A stretch of DNA of 64,000 bases from the NCBI GenBank assembly GCA_963920635.1, contig OY987303.1:17958175-18022174 (forward strand). Reading direction: 5' to 3'. Within the stretch, counting starts at the first letter, position 1. Each line of letters opens with the position of its first letter. A program made the position numbers and the translations under genes. This document shows positions 21,151 through 32,203 of this stretch, piece after piece. The notes under the pieces are model-generated. The model was not told the origin of the DNA. It was given only the letters and a program-made list of their open reading frames with translations, and did no database searches. The DNA comes from Pseudeuparius sepicola. Taxonomy: Eukaryota > Arthropoda > Insecta > Coleoptera > Anthribidae.

Positions 21151-22346
21151 TATAACCTTGTATAATATATTATATTATAAACGTTTCCAAATGATGAAGA
21201 AAGTTACATCCAAAATAAAAAATAAAATCCTAGGATGTATTAAACCATTGAGCCAATTTATGTTTGTTTATTTATGTGACTTTGTTATATTCCTCAGGAA
21301 TTTAACTCTCTTATTTTGTTTCAGGTAAGTTCGTAAGCCACTACATCTCACCGCATAGATACTGCGGTAAGTAGAAAATGTAAATTTCACACAAACACCT
21401 ACATATAATAAGGAAATACTAGGTACTGCCACCGCTTCCGCGTGTTTTATGGCGTTCTCTGAGCCCATTTTAAAAGGGACTTTATGGGTTCATCCACTAG
21501 CAGACTTTGTATCTCGCCAAATTAGTTTTGTGGTCCATAAAATACGACTATAAAATTGTTTTGTTGGTCGTTAGCAGCTTCCTAGGGCACTGTAAACTGA
21601 TGAGTGGAAGGGCCGAAGAAATATTTGAGAGAATTAAGATATAGAATAATTGATATGGGACCATCTAGTATAATATTTATTTGGTAACGGTTTAAACAAA
21701 AAATGGTAAATTTGTTGACCACAGCTAATACCCCGTAGAGAAAAAAAATCCTTGTTTCTTTTTAGTAGCCATTGCAATGATTCAAAATAAAATTCAGAAT
21801 CTATTGTGGGAAAATAATTATTGTTTTCTAAAGGTTTGTAGAAGTATGTAGAATAAATGTCATAAATATTTTAACAAAACAAGCTACCTTCTCTTAGCTT
21901 ATTTTGTGTGGTTGTGGTTAATATGTCAGTAAAGTTAGGAGAACATAACTTTGACTTTCAGAACAAACTCTAAGCATAAATTAATATTTCAGAACTTTTC
22001 CCCCCACTTTGTAACTTCGAGGCAAGAATGAAGAGGCAAATACGATTCGATTCGATTTTCGTAGACATTTATATCCAGAATAATAGGGTATCACTGGTAT
22101 TAGAATAGAGGCTCAAGCGATTATCAGCGGTAATTGCAATTCGCAATTTGCCGTTAGAAACCGGAGTGCATTGATTCCGTAGAAAGTAATTAAGTTTGAA
22201 TCTGCTGGCGCTTGTTTTTTTATTGTCATGAATACGTGAAAGTAGCCGAGGTGCTCCCGAATGCCGTATGTTGGAACGACTGCAGTTTTTATTTTTGAGG
22301 ATTTTGGTTAATTGATAGAAAGTATTAATCAAGCATAGATATATAC
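21151..22346. other. Unassigned spacer
   Basis: No gene or element recognised; frames on the minus strand near 21268-21468 and 22069-22332 show no known motif. Confidence 0.4.
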
Positions 22347-22483
22347 GAATAGATACTTTACGAAAGGCAACTTGTTTTGTTTCATATGATTTTAAAAAGA
22401 CGTTATTCTTGGCACATTCAAAGTTTCCAGTTTTTTTATAAGATTTAGGTTATTTTGCAAATATAAGTATCTCAAAGCATATA

Positions 22484-23283
22484 CAGGATGATTTTTTTAG
22501 GTCTACCACCGCGATTTTCTCGCTCATTTTGCGGCCTACAAAAAAGGTAACAAAGAAAAATGTGGCAATTTTGGACAGCTAAGTGGTGCTGCAAAAGAAA
22601 TCGGCATCCATGGCCAACTTGTCGCGCATTATTAAAAAAACCTCAAATTGAGCAAAACTATTAGTGGCCGTGGAATGTTTAATTTAAGAGACAGAGGAAA
22701 ACTTTTATATTGAAAATTGATGGCACTGAGAAGCTTTATCCACCCAGGTGCTCAGATAGTTTCAGCAAATTACACAGGGTCTTCGGCTCTCTTGAGACCA
22801 TGAAAATTTTTGTCGATTTTAGGTTTTTTTTAGTACACCGCGAATAGTTGGGTATGGAGGCTTATTCCTTTTTTAATGTCGCCTCCCTGACCAAAATTGC
22901 CATAGTTTGTTTTCTTACATATTTTCTGTGCGGCCCATAATAAGCGAGAAAATCGCTTAATAAGAAATAAACAAAAAAAATGCATTGCCTCAGGAGAGCA
23001 GAAAACCCTGTGTAATTTTCTGAAACTATCTGAGTACCCTTTTGCATAAAGCTTCTTAGTGCCATCAATTTTCAATATAAAAGTTTTTCTCTGTCTCTTA
23101 AAATAAACATTCCACGGCCATTAATAGTTTTGCTCAATTTGACAAGTTGGCCATGGATGCCGATTTCTTTTGCAGCACCACTTAGCTGTCCAAAATTGCC
23201 ACATTTTCGTTTCTTACGTTTTTTTTTGTAGGCCGCAAAATGAGTGAGAAAATCGCGGTGGTAGACCTAAAAAAATCATCCTG
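22484..23283. mobile_element. 800 bp palindromic TA-flanked element with a proven empty site
   Basis: Ends CAGGATGATTTTTTTAGGTC (left, after TA 22482-22483) and its inverse (right, before TA 23284-23285). Arms of about 320 bp share ACCACCGCGATTTTCTCGCT, GTGGCAATTTTGGACAGCTA and GGCATCCATGGCCAACTTGT. No transposase remains; the frames at 22830-23075 are arm or core sequence. The paralogous site at 57805 has CATATATACGACATAC with one TA, so the element's exact limits are confirmed inside this window. Confidence 0.92.
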
Positions 23284-23437
23284 TATACGACATACAAGTC
23301 TATCAAAAAACTATTTATTATGCATTACAAAATAGGAAAGACTGAATTTAAAAAAACGCCAATGTAACCAAATTACCTCGTCTTTTCCCCCCGACGTGCT
23401 AATGTAGAAGTAAAATAAAACCGGGTTATTTGTATTA

Positions 23438-23477
23438 CCGTGAGCAAAGATATATACAACCATATCTTTGCCGTGAG
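23438..23477 (+). repeat. 26 bp hairpin between 7 bp direct repeats
   Basis: CCGTGAG (23438-23444) and CCGTGAG (23471-23477) flank 26 bp that begin CAAAGATAT and end ATATCTTTG, a perfect 9 bp inverted repeat with an 8 nt loop. The matching place in the 57674 copy (ATTACCCTGGATCATC) has a single CCGTGAG-like word and no hairpin. Confidence 0.7.
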
Positions 23478-23822
23478 TCATCTATATCGTTGTAATCGAG
23501 CACTCAACGAGCCTATATTTCATTCGTTTTATCGTTGTAGTCCTTATAATGTTTGTTGACAATATGACGGATTTAAAGATTATTAAGAGATATGTATACG
23601 GGGTGACAATTTGAAACTTACCACCCCCCATATCTCAGAAAATAGAAGAGATATTTTCAAAATTCAAAATCCGTTTCGGTAATACGGAGGGGGAACCACA
23701 ATGACATAGTCGGCGACTCACCCCCTCCAACCCCTACGCCACAGCCACCCCAACTCAAATGGCAACACCCCATCTGTGATATGTCGTTGGAAAGCTCTAA
23801 AAAATGCTTTCTAACAATACCA

Positions 23823-24982
23823 CAGTTGCAATGGAGACCTCACTCCGCTACACATCTTTGTGCAGGAAGAGGCAATCAAAAGTGCCTCGCAACTTTACCA
23901 AGCCAACAAGCTAAAACCAGGGGACCTTATTGGACACCTACAAATACTGGACACTGTCCAACTTCAATCCTTGACAATGCCAAAGGACTATATGCAGACG
24001 AAATATGACTTTGAATTACCGTTTGAAGTGGTCATCCGAGATCGCCAAACAAGTCAAATTGCAATACCAGAAACATCCTCTGGAACAAGCATCTGGTATA
24101 CAGACGGATCCAAAATGGACGATGGGGTTGGAATTGGGATATACGGCCCTAATCACAGGACCTCACAGTCCCTAGGTAAGACTCCCTCCATTTTCCAGGC
24201 AGAACTCCAAGCCATAAATGTATGTGCCCATGAGTGCATCAACAGACGCATCAAGGGGGCAAGAATATACATCTTATCAGACAGTCAGGCAGCACTAAAA
24301 GCTCTGAAATCCTATACTTATGAGTCTAAAGTTGCATCTAAAGCAACAGATTGACTTTGATGTGGGTGCCAGGGCACGAAGGTATTCATGGCAATGAAAT
24401 AGATAGCCTCGCTCGAGAAGGGGCTAAGGCCCCATTTTACGGTCTTGAACCATTCTGTGGCATAAATAAAAGCCACCTATTGGGAGAGATCAAAATATGG
24501 GAAAAAGAACAAAAATAATTCTACTGGAGACACACTCCGGGCCAAAGACAAGCGAAACAATTTCTGACCTATTCGCCTGAGAACGCCAAAAAGCTTCTCA
24601 CTCTAAACAAGAATGAAGTAAGACTAATCACAGGTCTCCTTACTGGACACTGCCCATTAAGATATCATCTTTAAAAAATGGGCAAAACAGATAATGGACT
24701 ATGTAGATTCTGCAAACGAACGTGATGAGACTAGCGAGCATATACTCTGCGAGTGTCCCCTCTTAATCCGAAGCAGACTCAAACACTTCGAAAAGATTGA
24801 TATAAATCCAAACGAAATTGGCAACATGGCCCCAAGGAAAATACTGAGCTTTATTAAAAGCTTAGGTGACCTCGGCATTTGTTAGAGTAGAGTCAATCGC
24901 AAAAGATCTACATAGGTCACAGTGAAGAAAGACCATTAGGGCCAAACGACCCCGAGAAAAATCTACAATCTACAATCTTTGC
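23823..24982 (+). mobile_element. 5'-truncated non-LTR retrotransposon
   Basis: AACAATACCA is duplicated at 23813-23822 and 24983-24992, bracketing about 1160 bp. The right arm of the host element shows the undisturbed order AACAATACCAAAT, confirming insertion. The retained part is the RNase H domain and C-terminal zinc-binding motif, followed by a short 3' region ending in ATCTACAATCTACAATC, a small simple-repeat tail. The reverse transcriptase domain is gone, as expected from 5' truncation. An RNase H after RT marks the I/R1/LOA-like groups; I cannot choose among them. Confidence 0.85.
23860..24885 (+). pseudogene. Non-LTR retrotransposon ORF2 C-terminus (RNase H and CCHC)
   Basis: The frame opens upstream in truncated sequence. 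The RNase H shows all four expected acidic residues in their usual settings: IWYTDGSKMDDG, FQAELQAINVC, YILSDSQAALKAL, and WVPGHEGIHGNEIDSLARE. Then follow AREGAKAPFYG, LLTGHCPLRYHL, GLCRFCKR and SEHILCECPLL, which together give a C-x2-C...H-x4-C zinc-binding motif near the end. Breaks: a stop just before WVPGHEG, TAA after EKEQK, TAA after LRYHL, and a frameshift between CRFCKR and the final SEHILCEC segment. The product would act in target-primed reverse transcription; this copy cannot. Confidence 0.88.
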
Positions 24983-25045
24983 AACAATACCAAATTAATA
25001 TTAGTACATTTGGACTAGTAGTTTTCGCGCAAATGGAGAGAGAAC

Positions 25046-25360
25046 GTGAAAAAGTTCGCATTTATTTCACTAAATGTTCAAAATGATTTCGATTTTGGGC
25101 AAGGCAATAGTATAATCTATTTTTCTATGTCGAACCTTCTCAACGTCTGGGCCGGAATATTAGGAGACAACTTGACTGGGGAGATTTATGCCGAGATGTT
25201 GGACAGAACTATTGAACCCTTAATTATTAACGAAGTTGAAAATCAAGCAAATGACGACGGAACCCTTTTCCTAAATGAAGACCTTTTAAATTTCCAGCAA
25301 GACGGAACACCACCCCATGTTCTCTCTCCATTTGCGTGCAAACTACTAGTCCAAATGTAG
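25046..25360 (+). pseudogene. Mariner-type transposase fragment (second catalytic Asp)
   Basis: Encodes LLNVWAGILGDNLTGEIY, IEPLIINEVENQ and LNFQQDGTPPHV. The VWxGI and FQQDGxPPH phrases are diagnostic of DDxD transposases of the kind at 45365 and 35120. The DNA-binding domain, first Asp and third Asp are absent, lost in the deletion that produced this short element. No frameshift within the fragment. Confidence 0.8.
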
Positions 25361-25608
25361 TATTATTTGGTATTGTTGGAAAGCATTTTTTTAGAGCTTT
25401 CCAAGATATATCACACATGGGGTGTTGCCATTTGAGATTTTAAAGTTGGGGTGGCTGTGGCTGTGGCGTAGGGGGTTGGAGGGGGCGAGTCGCCAACTAT
25501 GTCACTGTGGTTCCCCCTCCGTATTACCGAAAAGAATTTTGATTTTTGAAAATACCTCTTATTTTCTGAGATATGGGGGGTGGTAAGTTTTCAAATTGTC
25601 ACCCCGTA

Positions 25609-28179
25609 TGTGTGTATATGTATGTATGTAACGCAGTTGCATGCGGCAATTTTAGGAACAACAAGTCATTTTTGGTGTTAATCGGTTTAACAGATTTTAT
25701 TCTTATCCATTTGCGTTCAATAGAAACCGTAAATGTTCGTGGACTGAGTCAGTGAGTAGTTGTATTTAGTCTAGATTTAAGGTTTTTATTTAACTCTATA
25801 CAACTTTTAATCTTGAAACAGTGGTTTTATAGGAAAACAAATTGGGATACCTAAATAAATTGTTCCAACTGAATTCTCAAAATGTATGTAGGTACCTACT
25901 GGTAGTTATTTCATAAAAACAATTTAACAATATCAAAATTCGAGTTTATGGTGGCATTTGTGTATATCGCTTTTTTATTTTAGTTTGTTTGAGAAATCCT
26001 GCATATTGCATGTTCATCAGATTCCTCTATAGTCATCCCAAACCCAACGATAGTAAAACTATAGTTTTACACACTTACACAGCTCTTTTCCGCTAGCTTA
26101 ATGAGTTTTCTGGCCTCTGATGGAAAATGATCTAGTTTCCAACTTTTACACTTTTCCAAATTTCTTTATAAATAATGATATACCACGATAAACCACCTCT
26201 GGAACAAGAACTTGGAATCCCCTCAATTTCCAAATGAATTCACCATCTGATACTGCGGAAACGTTCTCCGCAGTTTCATCTAACTTTTAAATTCTCGATT
26301 GCATGTTTTTAATTATTCACAAAACACAAGCGGACTTAATTATGAATATTCAAAACTTCCCCGCTGCAGTTTTAATCAAGACTTTTTAAAATTTTATTAC
26401 GCGTCCAATTGAACAGAAACTTTCTCTGCGAGTTGTTCTAGATGGATTCCGTCTTCTCTCATTATACTTTGGGTTTAACAATATTCTAGACAATAAGAAC
26501 AAACTAATAACAAGAAAGAACGATGGGTAATTTCCTGAATTGACCTACAAACAAAACTACCTAGATTCCGAGAAAAAAAATGGGGCATGTATTATGTCTT
26601 GTAATTTAATAAAAGCAAACGATGCAAGTTTCGCGATAACAGCCTAATAACAATGAACGACTTCAAACGCAACGTTTCTGTGAACTAATAAAAAAATAAT
26701 CAAGCAAGACACATAATAGTTGTACAACACGAAACCCTGGCGTGATCCCGCTGAGGGGACTTCGTATAAACATCCATACACGTCCAGTTTCCTTCTTAAA
26801 TTAGGAACAGACGTAATGGTGTAAATTTATCAACCAAACTAGTATAAGTAAAAAAAATGTTTAACGATGAAATGCTGTGGTATTATAAAGCGAAGTTCAT
26901 CAGTTATAGTATCGTTTTAATATAATTTGCCGAAATTTTGGTTCTCCGTACCTACAGAAAGTCCTCTGGTCAACTTTGGTCTCATCGATTAACTGTACGT
27001 TTAATCTTACCTTTAGAAAGGAAAAGTTTACATTCCGTGATAAGGAAGCCGGAAAACGAGAGATTGGTTTTTCTGCTGCATTCTGCTAATTCGCAGGGGT
27101 AATACAATATCCGGGGTCGAAGAAAATGCCGGGTTTAGAGGGGGAACTTGAAACCCGCATGCATTTTTAAAGAGCACGCTCGAGTATTTGTGTTCGTTTA
27201 AAGTTTGTGCAACAAAGCAACTTTTAATTAATTAAAAATATATTTTTTACTTTGCCGGTTTCGTTAGACGGCAAAGGGTTTTGTTGGTCTTTTAAATTCG
27301 CTGTTATACCTACAAACATATTGAGTTTCTTGCAAGCGGCAGAAGTGATAAAGGTAATGTAGCATCCCATGTATATATTGAAAGTGATTTTTAAACATAC
27401 ATTTACTCAAAGGACGTGTCAACAACCGGAGAATAAAAAGTAAAAGGTGACGAATAAACGTTTTACACGTCTGCCATAGGCGCCATTAAATTATTCATAA
27501 AATCGTAAAACTAAACACCATAAATTCGGAAGATTTAAACTTTTAGCATAACCTTATAAATCATCTTTTTGGAGGGTCATCTCTCATGCAAATCCCCACA
27601 TGTTACCATGTTACACGGATAGTCCTATTCTCCACTGGCGGATCGGACAGGTGGTTTTTGCAGTACGTTTGGACGTACTGTTTTAATAAAATCTAAAACT
27701 CTGCCAACATGAGATCCGACACCACTCTAAGCTTTATCTGTCTACTAACGAACGTTATTCAACAAAACTTGTATAGGGAGTTCAGGGGAGTTCAGGGACA
27801 GGTGTTTCCTTAATTATTTTCTATCTGAGTACTCTATCGTCTTCATCACGCTTTATCTAAGTACCTACTTACTGTATATAACTAACGTATTAATAGCAGT
27901 CAGCAAATGAAGCGTTGGAGTACTAGGATAGAAAATAATCAATGAAATATTTGTAGCTGACAGCGCCAGCGCCACCTATATCCACAAACTCCCCATATTA
28001 ACTAGTGGTTGGATAACTTTCGTTTGTAGATAGACAAGGCTATAAGTTTTCTCTTATCACAAATTACAGAAAGTAGGTAGGTGGTATATAGGTATATCGT
28101 TAAAATGCGTGTGTCAAATTGGCTTTCAAGAGGGATAACAGAAAAGCCCAAAAGATGGCGGTCCATATTTTGTGTATAT
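25609..28179. other. Unassigned DNA
   Basis: Starts with a small TGTA-rich microsatellite (25605-25630). Otherwise AT-rich single-copy-looking sequence with a GC-richer patch near 27040-27200 and a short palindrome CTGCGGAAACGTTCTCCGCA at 26255. No gene, element or repeat recognised. Confidence 0.4.
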
Positions 28180-28450
28180 AATAATATCACAGAGAAGACC
28201 AGAGTACAGAGAGTTCATCTTGTCAAATATGTCATATGGAGCCCAACTTTAAACGGTAATTAATCTATTGTATTGTATAGGTCACTGTGGATCTTTTTTC
28301 TCAGTTTTAAATTAATTTATAATACTTCATAGTTTATCTGAACGATCTTATCGGGTGTGTGAAAAATTACGTAAAAGTTGGGCTCCATTTGACATATTTG
28401 ACAAGATGGACTCTCTGTATTCTGGTCTTATCTGTGTCTGTGATAATATG
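28180..28450. repeat. Foldback with about 75 bp arms
   Basis: TAATATCACAGAGAAGACCA, ACAGAGAGTTCATCTTGTCA and ATATGGAGCCCAACTTT return inverted at 28373-28450 (AAAAGTTGGGCTCCATTTGA, ACAAGATGGACTCTCTG, GATAATATG). Ends of the form ATAATATCACAGA are shared with the hairpin at 49263. Confidence 0.65.
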
Positions 28451-28737
28451 TATATGTATGCTATGAAAAATAAAAAGATACCCTGATTAGTGATTTCGCC
28501 TGTTAAAAAGTGACGGTGTGTTACCTCAAATAACTTATATACTAAACAATAAACATGTGGGTATAGAGTATGGATCAAACCAACAAATTATATGCAAGAA
28601 GATTGAAACATTGTAGTGCAGTGGCGTAATCCAGGATTAACGTCTGGGGGGGCAATCAGTTATAAATAACAGAACTCTGTCGATAATTTTAATGAATAAA
28701 AACAGAACACAAACATATTTTCTAAAATAAATAAATA

Positions 28738-29302
28738 CAGGGTGTCCGGAAATAAATGCACCAACTTGAAAAATTAAAAAGAAAAATGCAAAAAATTTTC
28801 TGGCAAAATTTGGTAGCCGGGTTTTTTTGGGAAGAGAAGTCATAATTTGGTATTATTTTTGGTGCAATCCGTAGAGCTGCGTATACGTTATCATTACTTA
28901 ATTTAATTTGCCCTAACTTTTTTGACAGTAAACTTTTACGACATTTCCACACGTTTTCTAAGCAAAAAAGGTATACTTGGTGAAAAACGCCAAAGGTGAC
29001 CGTTTTCGAGAAATTTTCAAATTTCTGCATCGATGCAGGTGCATGTCGACACTCGTATGCAATTAAATTCAATAAATAAACAAGCACATTTATTTTTTGA
29101 CAGTTTAATTAACTTGTTATGGTTTTTTTGCAAGAAAATTTTGTCGTCTCAAAAAGTTACTTAAAAAATCTATAATAAAATTTCAATTTCAACACCCTGC
29201 ATCTCGGAAACCAAACATCTGCGGACCTATATATTTATATGAACTTTTCGTCATATTTTCCATTTTTCTTTTTAATTTTTTAAGATATTACCGGACACTC
29301 TG
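28738..29302. mobile_element. 565 bp TA-flanked MITE inside a hAT
   Basis: The left end CAGGGTGTCCGGAAATAAAT follows TA (28736-28737). The right end, ACCGGACACTCTG, precedes TA (29303-29304). Inner phrases ATTAAAAAGAAAAATG and CATTTTTCTTTTTAATTTTT are inverted. It contains ACACCCTGCATCTCGGAAAC at 29192, the motif shared by several families. The 121-codon frame at 28722-29087 runs across the MITE boundary and is not a gene. A similar end (GTTCCAGAAATAAATGCC) lies alone near 31535. Confidence 0.85.
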
Positions 29303-29340
29303 TATAACATAAAAATAATTCTTCTTCGAAGCAGTAAAAT

Positions 29341-29532
29341 CTATGGCGCAAAATCAAGTATTATTTTTTTGCTCTTGAGCTCAAATATCTCCTCTGGAGA
29401 TATGGGTATTTCAGGGTACCCATAAGGGAGTGTTAACCCACTGAGTCGGTTTTCGTTAATATTGTTTTTAATATAAATTTTTAAAATTTTCAGTTTTGAA
29501 AATGTTCTTTCCAGCACACTGTAATTGTTCAA
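29341..29532 (-). pseudogene. hAT transposase, C-terminal dimerisation remnant
   Basis: Contains LERTFSKLKILKIYIKNN followed by NENRLSGLTL. The pattern (E)R(S/T)FS-LK-LK...R(L)xGL is the hallmark of the hAT C-terminal dimerisation domain, and the tail ends shortly afterwards (IILDFAP, stop), as in the copies at 36694 and 39062. The usual catalytic core is deleted. Confidence 0.8.
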
Positions 29533-29831
29533 AATATGTTTAGTAGGTTGTTTTGCCTAATTTACGCGTTACGCGCTGCGACCGACGGAGTGTGTGCATA
29601 ATACACGTTCTTAAATCTACTGATCCACAGGTTTTAATTTAGAGAAGACAAGATGAAACAAATAACAAATTATAGATGTTCGATGTTCACTGCATTTTCA
29701 GATTAGGCCAGGAATATATAATTTTTGGTATTATTAATTTGATATTACAAATCTCGTCTATCTCGACAGCTCTGAGGGTGGGGGCAATTGCCACCTTGGC
29801 CCACCCCCCAGAATACGCCACTGTTGTAGTG

Positions 29832-31963
29832 CACCTAAATAGCAGTAGCTATAAAACTTGATGTCAAACGTCGCAATTTCTTTACACCAAGGAAAGTAAC
29901 AAGGAAAAGATGGAGACAAAACTAATATGCTCACCATCACCAATATTACAAATATAATACTTGAATCGACGCATATAATTTTCCACTTTAGAAACCAATG
30001 AAACTATAGAGTTATTACCCCTATAACCCCCTAGGTCTGAAAGGGGTGGGCGGCGCATGTTTCCGGTAGGCAATTCGATTTGGCTCCGGGTATCTTCCCG
30101 GAGCCGGGCACTAATTGACACCCTGATTGATTCCGCATCGACCCTCCGGGATCCCGGAAGCCCCGGGGTGTCCAGACCGGCCCTGACCCTTTTTCTTGAA
30201 AGTCCCGGCGATATATCCGAAAGGGATTCGGTCGTCGACTGCGACGATTGATTTTAAAGGGGTCCATTCGACAAAGGTATTTGCAGCTGTTCGAGAACAT
30301 ATATTTTGTTTGGAACCTATTTTAAAATTTGAAAAATGGAAGGCAATTTCAGTTTTATTTTTATATTATAAAATAAATGGAAGGGCTTCTGTTAAGAATA
30401 GTTTTTAACTTATCTTCTATGTAGTTTTTAATTTTAATTGTCGTATGAAGACCAGTGAAGGGAGAAAAAATTTGTCACTTTTGAAAGGGCAAATTATTGA
30501 CAGGAAGAGAAAAAAGAGGAAAAAGAGGCCACTGAATTTGAGTACTGGTACTGGTATATTGGTGCTAGTGCACTGAAATAACTACTCTGCTAAGAAGAAC
30601 TACCTACTCTACTAAGAAGAATTAGAAAGAAGTAGAAGATTGTAAGAAAGTAGTATAATAAAACAAGGCTGTAAGAAAGTAATATAATAAAAGCACTGGT
30701 AGTGCAAATTGGACTTTATTTAAAATTTACTATTCCTACAGTTTATTTCTTTGCAAACATGTCAACAGGGAAATCTTGTACTTGACTGTGATTGGTTGAT
30801 TTTATACCCTATACCTAGGGTGGATATGAATTTATAGGTAGGTATTTGTTCAGTTAACTGGAACTGACTATCTTATCCATTATGTAGACTGTGAAAAAAA
30901 AACGACAAATATCCACGAAGAAGTAGAAAAACGAATTATTTAAAAAAAAAAGTTAGTAGATACATAATATCATAGTTAATTTAGACTGCAGGTCACAGCG
31001 CTTGTCTACATTGTAGACAAGCGTTGTGGTTTTTTCGTCACTAATTATCATTTTTGGACCTGAACACTGATTATTGCGAAGATTGCTATGAAACGTTTGC
31101 ATTGAAAATTATTGTAACCATCTCCCAATTGAACGATTTGATGTTGCCATAAACATAAACTATCGAGGTGTAAAGGCGTAACACGGTGTTCAATATGGAT
31201 GCCCGATCTAGCTGGGCAATATATTCGTACTCACGTTCCCTTGGGGTAAGTAAACAAACACACTGTGGCTCCTATTTTAAAATGAAAAAACACCCTTCAC
31301 ACAAATATAATAAACCTGGCGACAAATGATGCCACGTCCCGGTCTCTGACGGTTCAAATTTGATAAATTAAACAAACGAGGAGATTAAGCGATTATACCC
31401 CTATGTGATGCCACGGTTTTGAAAATGTTGGATATCCAACGCATGGAAGGTATACGAGTTTGGCTTATTTTACCTATCACGAAAATTTAAACCACCGTGG
31501 ATTGTGAATGTTTCCTAATAGTGTAGCTACAGGTTGTTCCAGAAATAAATGCCAACATTTTAACCACGAATTTGACTCATAAAAAACAACTTTTTTGCAT
31601 TTTACGGAACTTTGTCCCAACTAAAAGATGCCACTCTTTATAATTCAGCGCATGCGCGGCTTTTGACAAATTGCTCTCACCCTTCGATCTTGGTTTGGAT
31701 GGAAGCACTTTTTTGAATCATATTTAATTTTTGCAAAGCCCACCCCCTCCTATCTCTAGCCACCCCTACTATTTTCTTTAAATGGGACCATACCGCGTGT
31801 GAAACGCCACATAGCAATACGGTATTCGAATGTTTGAAATAGCACGAAGAATAAAGAAAGTTGTGCCCAAAAAAATTGTCTCCTAGCTAAAAGTTGTCTG
31901 ATTAGTTAGGGGCTGCACTCAATCGTAGCGTCGCCGAATAATTTGAACTGCGTGATTTTTTTT
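29832..31963. other. Unassigned DNA with a GC-rich structured patch
   Basis: 30050-30250 is strongly GC-rich with a perfect 9 bp-arm hairpin (GGCTCCGGG...CCCGGAGCC, 30082-30105) and TCCGGGATCCCGGA. Short tandem repeats lie at 30586-30625 (ACTCTGCTAAGAAGAA type) and 30632-30690 (TGTAAGAAAGTA type). A hairpin at 30993 is listed separately. A solo MITE end is near 31531. No gene recognised. Confidence 0.4.
30993..31029. repeat. Hairpin, 18 bp arms
   Basis: CACAGCGCTTGTCTACA and TGTAGACAAGCGTTGTG are inverse copies with one mismatch around almost no loop. A T-run follows on the plus strand. Origin unknown; possibly a collapsed transposon end pair. Confidence 0.6.
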
Positions 31964-32203
31964 TATAGAAAAACACCGCTGATGGCCAAGAGCACTGGAC
32001 AAATTGTGGATTCACGATATTGCTCCTTAATAACTTTATCTGTGTGATTTACTCATTGTTATACACTTACTTACTGGGATTACTACAGTACTACAAAATA
32101 ATAGCAATTGCCCCCCTCCCTCGCGTAAGCATTCAGTTGCTTCTGGGGTACTCCTAGTTGGAATATTGTGAGGGAGAGAATTATTATTACTATTATTATT
32201 ATA
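31964..32203 (+). repeat. ATT-tailed interspersed repeat, copy 2
   Basis: Shares AAAACACCGCTGATGGCCAA, TTCACGATATTGCTCCT, ACTGGGATTACTAC, GCCCCCCTCCCTCGCGTAAG, CTTCTGGGGTACTCCTAG and an ATTATT tail with the copy at 5219. It lacks the internal block containing GAGCGAATGCTA. Confidence 0.65.

Larger units (their letters stand above)
22347..23500 (+). repeat. Dispersed repeat, copy with two insertions
   Basis: The flanks 22347-22483 and 23284-23500 line up with the continuous sequence at 57674-57965: TTGTTTTGTTTCAT, GATTTTAAAAAGA, GGTTATTTTG, TACGACATACAAGTCTAT, TATTTATTATGCATTACAAA and CAAATTACCTCG. This copy is interrupted by the element at 22484-23283 and a tiny hairpin at 23438-23477; the other copy lacks both. 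Confidence 0.8.
23598..25606 (+). mobile_element. Mariner-type relic with about 280 bp arms, split by a retrotransposon
   Basis: The left end CGGGGTGACAATTTGAAACT follows TA (23596-23597) and the right end is its inverse before TA (25607-25608). Arms share ATATCTCAGAAAATA, GGAGGGGGAACCACA and CAAATGGCAACACCCCAT. The left arm is cut at 23823-24982 by a non-LTR insertion and resumes as TTGGACTAGTAGTTTTCGCG. The core has one transposase fragment (25046-25360). Without the retrotransposon and its target copy the element was about 840 bp. Confidence 0.88.
28619..29823 (-). mobile_element. hAT element with perfect 8 bp target duplication, hosting a MITE
   Basis: TTGTAGTG at 28611-28618 and again at 29824-29831 flank ends CAGTGGCGTAATCCAGG and the inverse of CAGTGGCGTATTCTGGG, with G/C runs just inside. 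The interior keeps only the transposase dimerisation region (29341-29532, minus) and a nested MITE at 28738-29302. Without the MITE the copy is about 640 bp, a deletion derivative. Confidence 0.92.

Noticed and set aside
28722..29087. 121-codon minus-strand frame
   Set aside because: Crosses the boundary between a MITE and its hAT host.
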